DNA of 64,000 nucleotides from Agrococcus carbonis (GTDB taxonomy: Bacteria; Actinomycetota; Actinomycetes; Actinomycetales; Microbacteriaceae), in assembly GCF_900104705.1 (NCBI RefSeq), contig NZ_LT629734.1, positions 992,001 through 1,056,000 on the forward strand, written 5' to 3'. Shown piece by piece: positions 19,954 to 30,010 of the stretch (position 1 is its first letter; each line of letters begins with the position of its first letter). Below the pieces are notes generated by a model. It worked only from the letters and a program-made list of their open reading frames with translations. It ran no database searches and was not told where the DNA came from. The position numbers and the translations under genes were made by a program.

Positions 19954-22323
19954 TCAGCGCTCCCCTCGCACCCGCGGGCGCTCCTCGATCAGCTCGGCGC
20001 CGAGCTCCTCCCGCACGACCGCCTCGCCGTAGCGCGCGGCCTGCGAGGCCGAGAGCTCGGGCTCGGGCCGCGGCGCGCTCGCCATCGCCTCGCGCATCGG
20101 CGACGGCGCTGCGGGCGTCGCCTCCGCCTGCGGTGCCGGGGCGGATGCGGCGGCGGGCGCCGGAGCCTCGGGTGCCGACACGAACGAGAAGGGGTCCGGC
20201 TCGGGCTCGTCGGGCAGCGGCTGCTCCGGGAGGTCCTCCGGCGGTGCATCGGCATCGGTCGGGATCGTCGCGACCGCCCAGCCGGTGACGGCCGCATCGG
20301 CGGCCGGGGCACCCGCGGCGGGCGTCGGAGCGGGGCGCCGCTCGCCATCACGCGCGCCGGCGCTCGCGCTCGTCGAGACGGGGGCGGATGCGCGCTGCGG
20401 CTCGGGAGCCGACGCCCGCGCCGTCGACGGGGCCGGCGTCGGCGACGGGGCCGGCGTCGGCGACGGAGCGACGGGCGCAGGCTGCGCGGCGGGAGGCGCC
20501 GACGCCGTCGCGGCTCGGTGCACCTCCTCGCCGGCCGACGGGGGCTGGCCGGCGGACGCGCGCGGGGTCTGCCGCGGCGTGCGCGGGACGTACTTCACCT
20601 CGATGCCGAGCAGCGCGGCGATGACGCGGCGGAGCGCGTCGGCAGGGCTCGGCCGCGTGCCCTGCGGCTCGCGGAACCGCTGCACGTCGGCATCCGACTG
20701 GAATCCGAGCAGCAGCACATCCCCGTCGCGCAGCTCGATCGGGGTGGTGTTGCTCACGAGCATCCACGCAGAGCGGTTCTGCTCGGCGAGCTGCTGCAGC
20801 ACCTCGTCCCACGCGTCGCGCAGCTGCTGGAAGGTGATCGCCTCGGCGGGCACGGCGATCGGCGCCGCAGGCGCCTCGGCTGCCGGGGTTCGCTCCTTCG
20901 CGGTCGGAGCGGGCGCCGACGCGGCAGGAGCCGGCTCGGAGGCCGCAGGCGCGGGCGCCGACGCGGCGGGCGCCGACGGGGCGGGCGTTGCTGCAACGGC
21001 GGCGGCGGGCGACGGTGCCTGTGCGGGCGCCGGCTCGGCAGCAGAGGCGGTCGACGGCGCAGCCGGGGCGGTCGACGGCGCGGCCGGGGCGGCAACGGGC
21101 GCGGGCGCCGACCCGGCCACCCGTGCGGGCGCCGGCTGAGACGCGACCGGGGCGGCCGGCGCGCCGGCGCCGTCGAGCCGCTGCTCGAGCCGCTCGACGC
21201 GCGCGAGCGTGCCGACCTCGGGCTCGCCCGCCTCGGGCACGAGCAGCCGCGCGGCCATCAGCTCGAGGTGCAGGCGCGGGCTCGTCGCGCCCGCCATGTC
21301 GGTGAGCGACTTCGCGACGATGTCGGCGGCCCGCGAGAGCTCGGCGGCGCCGAAGCCGCCGGCCTGCTCGACGAGCACGCGCAGCTCGTCCTCCGGGACG
21401 CCGTGCAGGATCGCCGCGGGGTCGCTCGCCGCGTGCGCGACGATCAGGTCGCGGAGCCGCTCGAGCAGGTCCTCGACGAAGCGGCGCGGATCCTGACCGG
21501 ACTGCACGACGCGATCGATCGACGCGAACAGCCTCGACGCATCCGCAGCCGACAGCGCGCCCACGATCTCGTCGAGCAGCTCGCCGTGCGTGAAGCCGAG
21601 CAGCGCGACCGCGTGCTCGTAGGTGACCTTGGACTCGGAGCCGGCGATGAGCTGGTCGAGCAGGCTCAGCGTGTCGCGCGCCGAGCCGCCGCCGGCGCGC
21701 ACGACGAGCGGCAGCACGCCGGGATCGACCTGCACGCCCTCCTCGACGCACAGCTGCTGCACGTACTCGAGCATCGGCGCGGGGGCGATGAGCCGGAACG
21801 GGTAGTGGTGCGTGCGGGAGCGGATCGTGCCGATGACCTTCTCGGGCTCCGTCGTCGCGAAGATGAACTTGATGTGCTCGGGCGGCTCCTCGACGATCTT
21901 CAGCAGCGCGTTGAAGCCGCCGGAGGTCACCATGTGCGCCTCGTCGATGATGAAGACCTTGTAGCGGTCGCGGCTCGGCGCGAACGTGGCGCGCTCGCGC
22001 AGGTCGCGCGCGTCGTCGACGCCGCCGTGGCTCGCCGCATCGATCTCGACGACGTCGAGCGAGCCTCCGCCGTCGCGGCCGAGCTCGACGCACGAGTCGC
22101 ACACGCCGCAGGGGTCGGGCGTCGGGCCCTCGGCGCAGTTGAGGCAGCGGGCGAGGATGCGGGCGCTCGTCGTCTTGCCGCAGCCGCGCGGACCCGAGAA
22201 GAGGTAGGCGTGGTTGACCCGGTCGGCGCGCAGTGCGGTGCGCAGCGGATCGGTGACGTGCGCCTGCCCGATGAGCTCGGAGAACGACTCCGGCCGATAG
22301 CGGCGGTAGAGGGCGGCGACCAT
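19954..22323 (-). CDS. dnaX: DNA polymerase III subunit gamma/tau
   Basis: Clamp-loader ATPase and organiser of the replisome, 789 residues. Walker [13 protein letters not shown] (about 45) is followed by the zinc module CLNC...CGVCDSC, Walker [10 protein letters not shown] and the sensor region [20 protein letters not shown]. Beyond residue about 370 is a very long Ala/Pro linker, then a conserved island ([22 protein letters not shown]) and another Ala/Pro tail. Such linkers are usual in actinobacterial tau. ATG 22323 has TAGCCT at 22330-22335, 6 nt upstream: leaderless. I see no A-rich slippery site for a gamma frameshift. Confidence 0.96.
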   Translation of the reverse strand: MVAALYRRYRPESFSELIGQAHVTDPLRTALRADRVNHAYLFSGPRGCGKTTSARILARCLNCAEGPTPDPCGVCDSCVELGRDGGGSLDVVEIDAASHGGVDDARDLRERATFAPSRDRYKVFIIDEAHMVTSGGFNALLKIVEEPPEHIKFIFATTEPEKVIGTIRSRTHHYPFRLIAPAPMLEYVQQLCVEEGVQVDPGVLPLVVRAGGGSARDTLSLLDQLIAGSESKVTYEHAVALLGFTHGELLDEIVGALSAADASRLFASIDRVVQSGQDPRRFVEDLLERLRDLIVAHAASDPAAILHGVPEDELRVLVEQAGGFGAAELSRAADIVAKSLTDMAGATSPRLHLELMAARLLVPEAGEPEVGTLARVERLEQRLDGAGAPAAPVASQPAPARVAGSAPAPVAAPAAPSTAPAAPSTASAAEPAPAQAPSPAAAVAATPAPSAPAASAPAPAASEPAPAASAPAPTAKERTPAAEAPAAPIAVPAEAITFQQLRDAWDEVLQQLAEQNRSAWMLVSNTTPIELRDGDVLLLGFQSDADVQRFREPQGTRPSPADALRRVIAALLGIEVKYVPRTPRQTPRASAGQPPSAGEEVHRAATASAPPAAQPAPVAPSPTPAPSPTPAPSTARASAPEPQRASAPVSTSASAGARDGERRPAPTPAAGAPAADAAVTGWAVATIPTDADAPPEDLPEQPLPDEPEPDPFSFVSAPEAPAPAAASAPAPQAEATPAAPSPMREAMASAPRPEPELSASQAARYGEAVVREELGAELIEERPRVRGER

Positions 22324-22381
22324 GGATCCAGGCTACTTGCCGCCGGTGACGCGCGCGGTCGCGCCCGTCCCCGGACGCGAA

Positions 22382-22470
22382 GGACTCCCCGCGCACCCGC
22401 CAGAGCCCGGTTGCCCTTGCTTCGTCTCCGACCTGGGGGAGTTGGCCTGGATGGCGCCACGCGGGGAGCC
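22382..22470 (-). ncRNA. ffs: Signal recognition particle RNA, small bacterial type
   Basis: On the minus strand the core reads CCAGGTCGGAGACGAAGCAAGGG, which is the SRP domain IV: the Ffh-binding internal loop plus a GGAGAC apical loop. It is very close to the mycobacterial sequence, including the CTCTGGCGGGTG strand. The ends close as GCTCCCCGCG with CGCGGGGAGT. A -10, TACGAT, lies at 22477-22482, exactly 6 nt before the folded 5' end. Gene order ffs-dnaX-recR is conserved in actinobacteria. Confidence 0.9.
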
Positions 22471-22527
22471 GCATCCATCGTACCAACCGCGCGGGCCGCG
22501 TGCGCGCGCCGGCTGTAGCGTTGCCGC

Positions 22528-23313
22528 ATGCATCCGCTCGCCGCCTCGGCCAGCCCCTTCGACCTCGCGTTCGGCCTGCCCCTGCATCCGCTCGCCGTGC
22601 ACGTGCCCGTGGTGCTGCTGCCGCTCGGCGCCCTCGGCGTGCTGTTCGTGCTGCTCGTGCCGAGCCGGCGCGCGCAGCTCGCGTGGCCCGTCGTGGCGGT
22701 GCTCGGGATCGCGATGGTCGGCGCGCTCGTCGCGCGGCTCTCGGGCGAGGCGCTCGCGGAGCGCGTCGGCTCGCCCGGCCAGCACGAGCAGCTCGGCAAT
22801 TGGACCCTCGCGATGGCGACGATCCTCTTCGCGGCGACGCTCGGGTGGTGGCTGTGGGAGCGGCGCGCGATCCGTCGGCGGCGGCCCACGGGCGTCATGG
22901 GGCTCATCGCCGGGACCGTGCTCGCCGCGGTCGCGATCGGCGCGGTGATCGTCGCGGTGCTCACCGGGCACACGGGCGCGACCGCGGTGTGGCAGGACCG
23001 CATCGCCCTGCCTGCGCAGACGGCGCCCGCGGGCGACGGCGGGGGCGCCGACGACGGAGCCGAGCCGGACCAGACCGAGATCACGATCGGCGAGGTCGCC
23101 CAGCACGACGACTCGGCCTCGTGCTGGGTGGCGATCGAGGGGACGGTCTACGACGTGACGACGTGGATCACCCGCCACCCCGGCGGGCCCGACCGCATCC
23201 TCGGCATCTGCGGCACGGATGCGACGGATGCGTTCACCGCGCAGCACGGCGGCGCGGCGCTGCCGGCCGAGCAGCTCAGCCAGTTCGCGATCGGCGCGCT
23301 CGCCGAGCGCTGA
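22528..23313 (+). CDS. DUF2231-like membrane domain fused to cytochrome b5 domain
   Basis: 261 residues. N-terminal half: HPLAVHVPVVLLPLGALGVL and three further hydrophobic segments (to about 145), as in DUF2231 membrane proteins. After an acidic Gly/Asp linker (about 165-185) comes a cytochrome b5 heme-binding domain: TIGEVAQHDDSASCW, TVYDVTTWITRHPGG and TAQHGG, with heme ligands His217 and His240. The heme domain should lie on one face of the membrane and pass electrons to or from an unknown partner. TAGCGT at 22516-22521, 6 nt before the ATG, gives a leaderless start. Confidence 0.85.
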   Translation: MHPLAASASPFDLAFGLPLHPLAVHVPVVLLPLGALGVLFVLLVPSRRAQLAWPVVAVLGIAMVGALVARLSGEALAERVGSPGQHEQLGNWTLAMATILFAATLGWWLWERRAIRRRRPTGVMGLIAGTVLAAVAIGAVIVAVLTGHTGATAVWQDRIALPAQTAPAGDGGGADDGAEPDQTEITIGEVAQHDDSASCWVAIEGTVYDVTTWITRHPGGPDRILGICGTDATDAFTAQHGGAALPAEQLSQFAIGALAER

Positions 23314-23346
23314 GCGAGCGCGTCGGCCCGACGCGCCGCTGCGCGG

Positions 23347-24549
23347 CTACTCGGCGCCCGAGGAGTCGACGAGCTCGGCCACCTGCCGCGCGATCTCGAG
23401 CTCCTCGTTCGTCGGCACGACCCACACCTCGATCGCCGAGCCGTCGGCCGAGATCCGCCGCTCGCCCGAGCCGGCGTTGCGCTCGGGGTCGAGCACGATG
23501 CCGAGCCCCTCGAGCCCGGCGAGCGCGTCGGCGCGCATGGGTGCCGAGTTCTCGCCGATCCCCGCCGTGAACGCGATCGCGTCGGTGCGCCCGAGGTGCG
23601 CGAGGTAGGCGCCGACCGTGCCGCGCAGCCGGTGCGCGACGATCTCGAGCGCCTCGACCGCGCGCGGGATCCCCGCATCCGCCGCCTGCCGCACGTCGCG
23701 CATGTCGCCCGTGCCCGTGAGGCCCAGCAGCCCGGAGCGCTTGTTGAGCAGCGTGTCGATCGCGTCGATCGACATGCCGGCCTCGCGGTGCAGGTGGAAG
23801 ATGACGCCCGGATCGATGTCGCCCGAGCGCGTGCCCATCACGAGCCCCGCGAGCGGGGTCATGCCCATCGACGTCTCGACGCTGCGGCCGCCGCGCACCG
23901 CGGTCGCCGAGGCGCCGTTGCCCAGGTGCAGCACGATCGTGTTGACCTCCTCGAGCGGGCGGCCGAGCAGCTCGGCCATGCGGCGCGAGACGTACTGGTG
24001 GCTCGTGCCGTGGAAGCCGTACTTGCGGATGCGGTGCTCGGCCGCCACCGAGGCGTCGATCGCGTAGCGGTGGGCCGCGGGCGGGATCGTGAGGTGGAAG
24101 GCGGTGTCGAACACCGCGACGTGCGGGTGACCGGGGAACGTCGCGCGCGCCGAGCGGATGCCCTGCAGGTTGGCGGGGTTGTGGAGCGGCGCGAGGGGCG
24201 CGAGGTCGCCGATCTGCTGCGCGACGTCGTCGTCGATCGCGACCGCGCGGTCGAAGCGCGCGCCGCCCTGCACGACGCGGTGCCCGATGCCGATCAGGTT
24301 GGCGTCGTCGAGGTCGGGCCCGTGCCGGTCGAGCTGCTGCAGCACCCACCCGAAGGCGTGCTCGTGGTCGGTGATGACGCGCCGCTCGGTGACGCGCTCG
24401 ATGCCGGGCGCCTCGTGGCGCGCCTCGCCGGTGGTCTCGCCGATCCGCTCGATGAGCCCGCTCGCGAGCGACGCTCCCGAGTCGACGTCGACGAGCTGGT
24501 ACTTGAGGCTCGACGAGCCCGCGTTGATGACGAACACCGAGCGGGTCAT
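23347..24549 (-). CDS. ackA: Acetate kinase
   Basis: Interconverts acetyl phosphate + ADP and acetate + ATP. 400 residues. The phosphate-1 motif is VFVINAGSSSLKYQL, GFHGTSHQYVSRR carries the catalytic His, HLGNGAS is the nucleotide site, MGMTPLAGLVMGTRSGDIDP follows, and FTAGIGENS lies near the C-terminus. ATG 24549 overlaps the pta stop (ATGA). Downstream is the convergent cytochrome b5 gene, 33 bp away. Confidence 0.97.
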   Translation of the reverse strand: MTRSVFVINAGSSSLKYQLVDVDSGASLASGLIERIGETTGEARHEAPGIERVTERRVITDHEHAFGWVLQQLDRHGPDLDDANLIGIGHRVVQGGARFDRAVAIDDDVAQQIGDLAPLAPLHNPANLQGIRSARATFPGHPHVAVFDTAFHLTIPPAAHRYAIDASVAAEHRIRKYGFHGTSHQYVSRRMAELLGRPLEEVNTIVLHLGNGASATAVRGGRSVETSMGMTPLAGLVMGTRSGDIDPGVIFHLHREAGMSIDAIDTLLNKRSGLLGLTGTGDMRDVRQAADAGIPRAVEALEIVAHRLRGTVGAYLAHLGRTDAIAFTAGIGENSAPMRADALAGLEGLGIVLDPERNAGSGERRISADGSAIEVWVVPTNEELEIARQVAELVDSSGAE

Positions 24550-26666
24550 GCCGCGCCTCCCCCGCCGGCCGCGCCGGCATCCGCCCCCTGCGCCTGGATC
24601 GCGGTGATCGCGATCGTGTTGACGATGTCGCTCACGAGCGCGCCGCGCGAGAGGTCGTTGACCGGCTTGTTGAGACCCTGCAGCACGGGGCCGATCGCGA
24701 GCGCGCCCGCAGAGCGCTGCACGGCCTTGTAGGTGTTGTTGCCCGTGTTGAGGTCGGGGAAGACGAACACCGTCGCCCGGCCCGCGACCGCGGAGTCCGG
24801 GAGCTTCTTCTGCGCGACCGCCGCATCCGCCGCCGCGTCGTACTGGATCGGGCCCTCCACCGGCAGCTCCGGCGCGCGCTCGCGCACCAGCTGCGTCGCC
24901 GCGCGGACGCGGTCGACCTCGGCGCCGCTGCCCGACTCGCCCGTCGAGTAGGAGAGCATCGCGACGCGCGGCTCGATGCCGAACTCGCGCGCGGTCGCCG
25001 CCGACGAGACCGCGATGTCGGCGAGCTCCTCGACGGTCGGCTCGGGGATGACGGCGCAGTCGCCGTAGACGAGCACCCGGTCGGCGAGCGCCATGAGGAA
25101 CACGCTCGAGACCACCGAGACGCCCGGCTTCGTCTTGATCGTCTCGAACGACGGCTTGATGGTGTGCGCGGTCGTGTGGGCGGCGCCCGACACCATGCCG
25201 TCGGCGTCGCCCATGTGCACCATGAGCGTGCCGAAGTAGCTCACGTCGCGCAGCCGCTCCATCGCCTGCTCGATCGTGACGCCCTTGTGCGCGCGCAGCC
25301 GCTGGTACTCGGCGGCGTACTTCGGGCGCAGCTCGGCATCGTCGGTCGCGACGATGCGGGCGCCCGAGAGGTCGAGGCCGAGGCCGGCGGCGCGCTGGCG
25401 GATCGCCGCGGCGTCGCCGAGGATCGTGAGCCGCGCGATGCCGCGGGCGAGCACGGTGGATGCGGCCTGCAGGATGCGGTCGTCGTCGCCCTCGGGGAGC
25501 ACGATGTGCCGCACGTCGCGGCGCGCGCGCTCGATGAGGCTGTGCTCGAAGATGAGCGGCGTGACGACGTCGGTCGTCGCGACCTCCAGCCGCTCGAGCA
25601 GCGCGTCGGCGTCGACGTGCTGCTCGAAGAGCGCGAGCGCCGAGTCGCGCTTGCGCTGCGTGCCGTCGATGAGCGAGCCGCGCGTACCGGCGATGCGGCG
25701 CGCCGTCTCGTACGTGCCGTGCGGGCTGCGGCCGATCGGCAGGTCGAGATCGAGGCCGTCGAGCAGGCGCTGCACCGCCGGGTGCAGCTCGAACCCGCCG
25801 TTCAGCACGATGCCCGCGATCGACGGGAAGGTGTCCGACTGCTGGGCGAGCAGCGTGCCGACCACGACGTCGGAGCGGTCGCCGGGCATGACGAGGATGC
25901 CGCCCTCGATGAGCCGCTCGAGCACGTGCTCCATCGACATGCCGGCGACGACGGTGCCGAGCGACTCGCGCGCGAGCAGCTCGGGCTCGCCGCGCACGAG
26001 CTCGGCCTCGACGGCCCGGAAGAGCGTGCCGACGCTCGGCGCGCTCAGCAGTGCGTCCTCCGGGATCGACCAGATCGGCACGTCGTCGGTCACCGCATCC
26101 GCCACCGCCGCCGGGATGCCGTCGATCGCGGCCGGGTCGGCGCGGTTGACGATGATGCCCGCGAGGGATGCGTGGGCGTGCGCGAGCTCGGCCGTCGTGA
26201 CCTCGGCGAGCTGGCGCAGCTCGTCTGCGGAGCGGGAGGCGTCGGTCTCGGGGTGGTGGCCGCCGAGCACGAGCAGCACCGAGGCGCCGAGGTTCGCCGC
26301 GACCCGGGCGTTGAAGCCGAGCTCCGTCGGGCTGCCGACGTCGGTGTAGTCGCTGCCGACGATGACGATCGCGTCGAAGCGCTCGTCGATCCGGTGGTAG
26401 CGGTCGACGATCGTCGCGAGCGCCGCGTCGGCGTCGTCGTGGACCGCGGCGTAGGTCGTGCCGATCGCCTCCTCGTAGTCGAGGTCGACCGCGTCGTGCG
26501 CGAGCAGCAGCTCGAGCACCCGGTCGGGCTCGTCGTGCGAGCGGGCGATCGGGCGGAAGACGCCGACCCTGCTGACGCGGCGGCTGAGCGCGTCGACGAG
26601 GCCGAGCGCGACGATGGACTTCCCGGCGTGGCCCTCGGGCGAGGCGATGACGATGCGGGTCGGCAC
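24546..26666 (-). CDS. pta: Phosphate acetyltransferase
   Basis: Converts acetyl-CoA and phosphate to acetyl phosphate. 706 residues, the long three-part form. The N-terminal P-loop/CobB-like domain starts IVIASPEGHAGKSIVALGL, a DRTGG-type middle domain follows (GTVVAGMSMEHVLERL), and the PTA_PTB catalytic domain has VLPEGDDDRILQAA and PDLNTGNNTYKAVQRSAGA. Start GTG 26666 has TACCCT at 26673-26678, 6 nt upstream, so the mRNA is leaderless; an upstream GTG at 26696 lies outside that promoter. Forms an operon with ackA. Confidence 0.96.
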   Translation of the reverse strand: MPTRIVIASPEGHAGKSIVALGLVDALSRRVSRVGVFRPIARSHDEPDRVLELLLAHDAVDLDYEEAIGTTYAAVHDDADAALATIVDRYHRIDERFDAIVIVGSDYTDVGSPTELGFNARVAANLGASVLLVLGGHHPETDASRSADELRQLAEVTTAELAHAHASLAGIIVNRADPAAIDGIPAAVADAVTDDVPIWSIPEDALLSAPSVGTLFRAVEAELVRGEPELLARESLGTVVAGMSMEHVLERLIEGGILVMPGDRSDVVVGTLLAQQSDTFPSIAGIVLNGGFELHPAVQRLLDGLDLDLPIGRSPHGTYETARRIAGTRGSLIDGTQRKRDSALALFEQHVDADALLERLEVATTDVVTPLIFEHSLIERARRDVRHIVLPEGDDDRILQAASTVLARGIARLTILGDAAAIRQRAAGLGLDLSGARIVATDDAELRPKYAAEYQRLRAHKGVTIEQAMERLRDVSYFGTLMVHMGDADGMVSGAAHTTAHTIKPSFETIKTKPGVSVVSSVFLMALADRVLVYGDCAVIPEPTVEELADIAVSSAATAREFGIEPRVAMLSYSTGESGSGAEVDRVRAATQLVRERAPELPVEGPIQYDAAADAAVAQKKLPDSAVAGRATVFVFPDLNTGNNTYKAVQRSAGALAIGPVLQGLNKPVNDLSRGALVSDIVNTIAITAIQAQGADAGAAGGGGAA

Positions 26667-26699
26667 GCACCCAGGGTAGTGCCGAAGAAAGGTCACGAA

Positions 26700-26725
26700 A
26701 CGGTAACGGTTTGAGCCTAGGCTCA
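26700..26725 (+). promoter_or_regulatory. Putative operator/promoter of the subtilisin gene
   Basis: A direct repeat AACGGTAACGGT (26700-26711) is followed by a perfect 14-bp palindrome TGAGCCTAGGCTCA (26712-26725). The palindrome contains TAGGCT, a good -10, about 70 nt before the protease start. A dyad over a -10 suggests repressor binding. A weaker dyad (CCTGA...TCAGG) lies just downstream. Confidence 0.5.
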
Positions 26726-26794
26726 GCGGTTCCTGAGGCTGGGTTCAGGATGGAGCGCGATGCCAACGACGGCATCGGCACCGAAGGGATGAAC

Positions 26795-29700
26795 GTGACC
26801 TCACACAGCACAGCGCGGAGAGCGCTGCGTCGCGTGACCGCCATCGGGACGGCGATCGCGCTCGGCGCGAGCGCTGCGGTCCTGAGCGCGGCCACCGCGA
26901 ACGCGGCAGCAGCACCGGGCTCCACGCTCGACTTCGAGGACGGGCGCTACATCGTCGTCCTCGCAGAAGACGCCCTCGCCACCTATGAGGGCGGCATCAC
27001 GGGGCTCGCCCCGACCGCGCCGCAGCGCGGCGGCGAGCTCGACACCGACTCGCGCGCGGCCCGCGCGTACGCCGCGCACCTGAACGACCGCCACGAGGAC
27101 GTCGCGGCCTCGGTCGGGGCGACCGTCGCCGCCGACCTCACGGCGGCCGTCAACGGCTTCGTCGCCGACCTCACCGCCGAGCAGGCCGAGGAGCTCTCGC
27201 GCCAGCGCGGCGTGCGCTCGGTCGAGGCCAACGAGATCCTGCAGCTGCAGAGCTCCCCCGCCAACGACTACCTCGAGCTCGGTGAGCTCTGGAACCAGGT
27301 CGGCGGCATGGGCGAGGCAGGCGCGGGCGTCGTCGTCGGCGTGCTCGACACGGGCATCGCGCCCGAGAACCCCTTCTTCGCGGGCGAGCCCCTCGGCACG
27401 ACCCCCGGGGACGAGCCCTACCTGGTCGGCGACGTCATCACCTACGAGAAGGGCGACGGACAGGTCTTCACCGGCGTCTGCGAGACGGGCCCCGGCTTCA
27501 CCGCCGAGGACTGCTCGACCAAGATCGTCGGCGCCCGCTTCTTCCTCGACGGCTTCGGCGCGAGCCGCATCGGCACCGAGTCCCAGGTGCCCGGCGAGTA
27601 CGCCTCGCCGCGCGACGGCGACGGCCACGGCTCGCACACCGCCTCGACGGCGGCGGGCAACGCGGATGTCGCGATCACCTCGGTCGGCGGCGCCGACCTG
27701 GGCACCATGTCGGGCGTCGCGCCCGAGGCGCGCATCGCCGCGTACAAGGTGTGCTGGTCCGGTCCGGACCCCTCGACGACCGATGACGACGGCTGCGCCT
27801 CGACCGACCTCGTGCAGGCGATCGACCAGGCCGTGTACGACGGCGTCGACGTGATCAACTACTCGATCGGCGGCGGCGCGGCGACCTCGGTCGTCACCTC
27901 GACCGACCTGTCGTTCCTCGGCGCCGCGGCGGCCGGTGTGTTCGTGTCGGCCTCGGCCGGCAACTCGGGCCCCGGTGCCTCGACGCTCGACCACGCCTCC
28001 CCCTGGTACACGACCGTGGCCGCCACGACCGTGCCGAACTACGAGGCGACGATCACCTTCGCCGACGGCTCGAAGGTCGCGGGCGGCTCGATCACGGTGC
28101 CGTTCGACGGCTCGGTCACGGGCGAGACGGTCTACGCCGGCGACATCCCCGCTGCCGGCCAGACGGCCGCGCGCGCGGCGCTGTGCCTCCCCGGCACGCT
28201 CGACGCGACCGCAGCGGTCGGCAAGATCGTGCTCTGCGACCGCGGCGAGAACGCGCGCGTCGAGAAGTCGGAGGTGGCCGCTGCGGTGGGCGCCATCGGC
28301 GTCATCCTCGCGAACGTCACCCCCGGCTCGATCGACCTCGACGACCACGCCGTCCCCACGGTGCACATCGACGCGCAGTACCGCGACCAGGCCCTCGCCG
28401 CCGCGAAGGCCGGTGAGACGGTGACGCTGACGCCGGGCAACACCTCTGGCGAGCAGACGCCCGCTCCGGTGGTCGCCGGCTTCTCGTCGCGCGGTCCGGC
28501 GCTCGCCGACGGCTCCGACGTCATCAAGCCCGACGTCGCCGCCCCGGGCGTGGGCATCATCGCCGCGGCGTGGCAGGCTCCGGGCGGTCCCGACCGCTTC
28601 GAGTTCCTGTCGGGCACGTCGATGGCCGCCCCGCACATCGCGGGCCTCGCCGCCGTCTACCTGTCGGAGCACCCGACGGCGTCGCCGGCCGAGGTGAAGA
28701 GCGCGCTCATGACGAGCGCGGAGGACACCGTGCGCGCCGACGGCAGCCGCGAGACCGACCCGTTCGCGCAGGGCGCGGGCATCGTCGACTCGCCGGCGTT
28801 CCTGAACCCGGGCCTGGTCTACGAGAACGGCACCGAGGACTGGTTCGGCTACCTGCGCGGCCTGGGCTACGGCCTGCCGGACGCCTGGGTGGGTGAGCGC
28901 ATCGACCCGAGCGACCTCAACATCCCGTCGATCGGCATTGGCGCGCTCGCCGGCTCGCAGACGGTCACGCGCACGCTCACCGCGCTCGAGACGGGTACCT
29001 ACCAGGTGTCGGTCGAGGGCGTCGCGGGCATCGACGTGTCGGTGTCGCCGCAGGTGCTCGAGTTCACCGAGGTCGGCCAGGAGCTCTCCTACGAGGTCAC
29101 CTTCACGACGGCCTCGGCCGAGCCCGAGCAGTGGGCGAAGGGCTTCCTGACCTGGTCGAACGACGCGAACGCCGTGCGCTCGCCGATCGCCGTCCGTCCG
29201 CTCGCGATCGTCGCCCCCGAGTGGGTCGAGGGCGAGGGCCGTCGCGCCAGCATCGACATCGAGGGCATCGCCGGCACGTCCGGCACGCTCACGGCGTCGA
29301 CCGCGGGCTTCGCGAAGTACCAGACGCTCGGAAGCGACCGGGGGGCGACGGGCGCCCAGTTCGTCTACCCGGTGACGATCCGCCAGGGCGAGCTCGTGCA
29401 CGACTTCGTGCTCGACGGCGACGAGTCGGTCGCCGACCTCGACCTGTACATCTACCGCCTCAACGCGCAGGGCCAGGCGGTGGAGCAGTGGGTCGGCGGC
29501 ACCGCATCGGCCGACGAGGCCGTGCTGCTGGAGGACCCGCAGCCCGGCAACTACGTCGCGCTCGTGCACGTGTACTCGGCGGGCGGCGCCTCGACGCCGT
29601 TCCTGCTCGAGCACGCGGCGGTCACCCCGAACGGCGGGAAGGGCAAGCTCACGGTGAGCCCCTCGAGCCAGCAGGTGGAGACCGGCGACGCATTCTCGCT

Positions 29701-29842
29701 CGACCTGAGCTGGAACGGCCTCGGCGCCAACGAGCAGTACCTCGGCGTCGTGCTCTACGACCTCGACGGCTCGACGGAGCGCACCTACGTGTACGCCGAG
29801 TCGGCTCCCGGCCCGCAGACGGGCCGCGGCCAGATGCCGTAG
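26795..29842 (+). CDS. Secreted subtilisin-like serine protease (S8 family)
   Basis: Extracellular protease, 1015 residues. Signal peptide (RRALRRV then a hydrophobic run, cleavage after ANA), an I9 propeptide (YIVVLAEDALATYEGG to SVEANEILQ), then the catalytic domain: Asp185 in VLDTGI, His278 in GHGSHTAS and Ser609 in SGTSMAAPH. A PA domain is inserted between His and Ser. An Fn3-like domain follows, then a beta-rich C-terminus without a cell-wall sorting signal. AAGGG sits 6 nt before GTG 26795; an ATG at 26789 directly follows that ribosome site and is less likely. Diverges from pta. Confidence 0.93.
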   Translation: MTSHSTARRALRRVTAIGTAIALGASAAVLSAATANAAAAPGSTLDFEDGRYIVVLAEDALATYEGGITGLAPTAPQRGGELDTDSRAARAYAAHLNDRHEDVAASVGATVAADLTAAVNGFVADLTAEQAEELSRQRGVRSVEANEILQLQSSPANDYLELGELWNQVGGMGEAGAGVVVGVLDTGIAPENPFFAGEPLGTTPGDEPYLVGDVITYEKGDGQVFTGVCETGPGFTAEDCSTKIVGARFFLDGFGASRIGTESQVPGEYASPRDGDGHGSHTASTAAGNADVAITSVGGADLGTMSGVAPEARIAAYKVCWSGPDPSTTDDDGCASTDLVQAIDQAVYDGVDVINYSIGGGAATSVVTSTDLSFLGAAAAGVFVSASAGNSGPGASTLDHASPWYTTVAATTVPNYEATITFADGSKVAGGSITVPFDGSVTGETVYAGDIPAAGQTAARAALCLPGTLDATAAVGKIVLCDRGENARVEKSEVAAAVGAIGVILANVTPGSIDLDDHAVPTVHIDAQYRDQALAAAKAGETVTLTPGNTSGEQTPAPVVAGFSSRGPALADGSDVIKPDVAAPGVGIIAAAWQAPGGPDRFEFLSGTSMAAPHIAGLAAVYLSEHPTASPAEVKSALMTSAEDTVRADGSRETDPFAQGAGIVDSPAFLNPGLVYENGTEDWFGYLRGLGYGLPDAWVGERIDPSDLNIPSIGIGALAGSQTVTRTLTALETGTYQVSVEGVAGIDVSVSPQVLEFTEVGQELSYEVTFTTASAEPEQWAKGFLTWSNDANAVRSPIAVRPLAIVAPEWVEGEGRRASIDIEGIAGTSGTLTASTAGFAKYQTLGSDRGATGAQFVYPVTIRQGELVHDFVLDGDESVADLDLYIYRLNAQGQAVEQWVGGTASADEAVLLEDPQPGNYVALVHVYSAGGASTPFLLEHAAVTPNGGKGKLTVSPSSQQVETGDAFSLDLSWNGLGANEQYLGVVLYDLDGSTERTYVYAESAPGPQTGRGQMP

Positions 29843-29854
29843 CGGTTCGATCGG

Positions 29855-29886
29855 AAGGGGCGGAGGCGCGAGCCTCCGCCCCTTTT
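29855..29886 (+). terminator. Rho-independent terminator of the protease gene
   Basis: AAGGGGCGGAGGC, loop GCGA, then GCCTCCGCCCCTTTT: 13 perfect pairs and a T tract. It starts 13 nt after the stop codon and is the strongest terminator in the window. Confidence 0.92.
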
Positions 29887-29925
29887 GGCGCTAGACTCGC
29901 AGGGTTGGCCGCTCGCGGTCAGCCA

Positions 29926-30010
29926 GGAGGATTCGCCTAGTGGCCTATGGCGCACGCTTGGAAAGCGTGTTGGGTGCAAGCCCTCAGGGGTTCGAATCCC
30001 CTATCCTCCG
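29926..30010 (+). tRNA. tRNA-Ser (anticodon GGA)
   Basis: Class II tRNA, 85 nt. Acceptor GGAGGAT (29926-29932) pairs with ATCCTCC (30003-30009); discriminator G. The anticodon stem-loop CGCTTGGAAAGCG gives GGA (decodes TCC/TCT). A long variable arm (TGGGTGCAAGCCCTCA region) and T-arm GGGGTTCGAATCCCC follow. CCA is not encoded. Confidence 0.95.

Noticed and set aside
19954..22323. Programmed frameshift producing gamma subunit in dnaX
   Set aside because: No A-rich slippery heptamer followed by a stem was seen; the reading frame simply continues to full-length tau.
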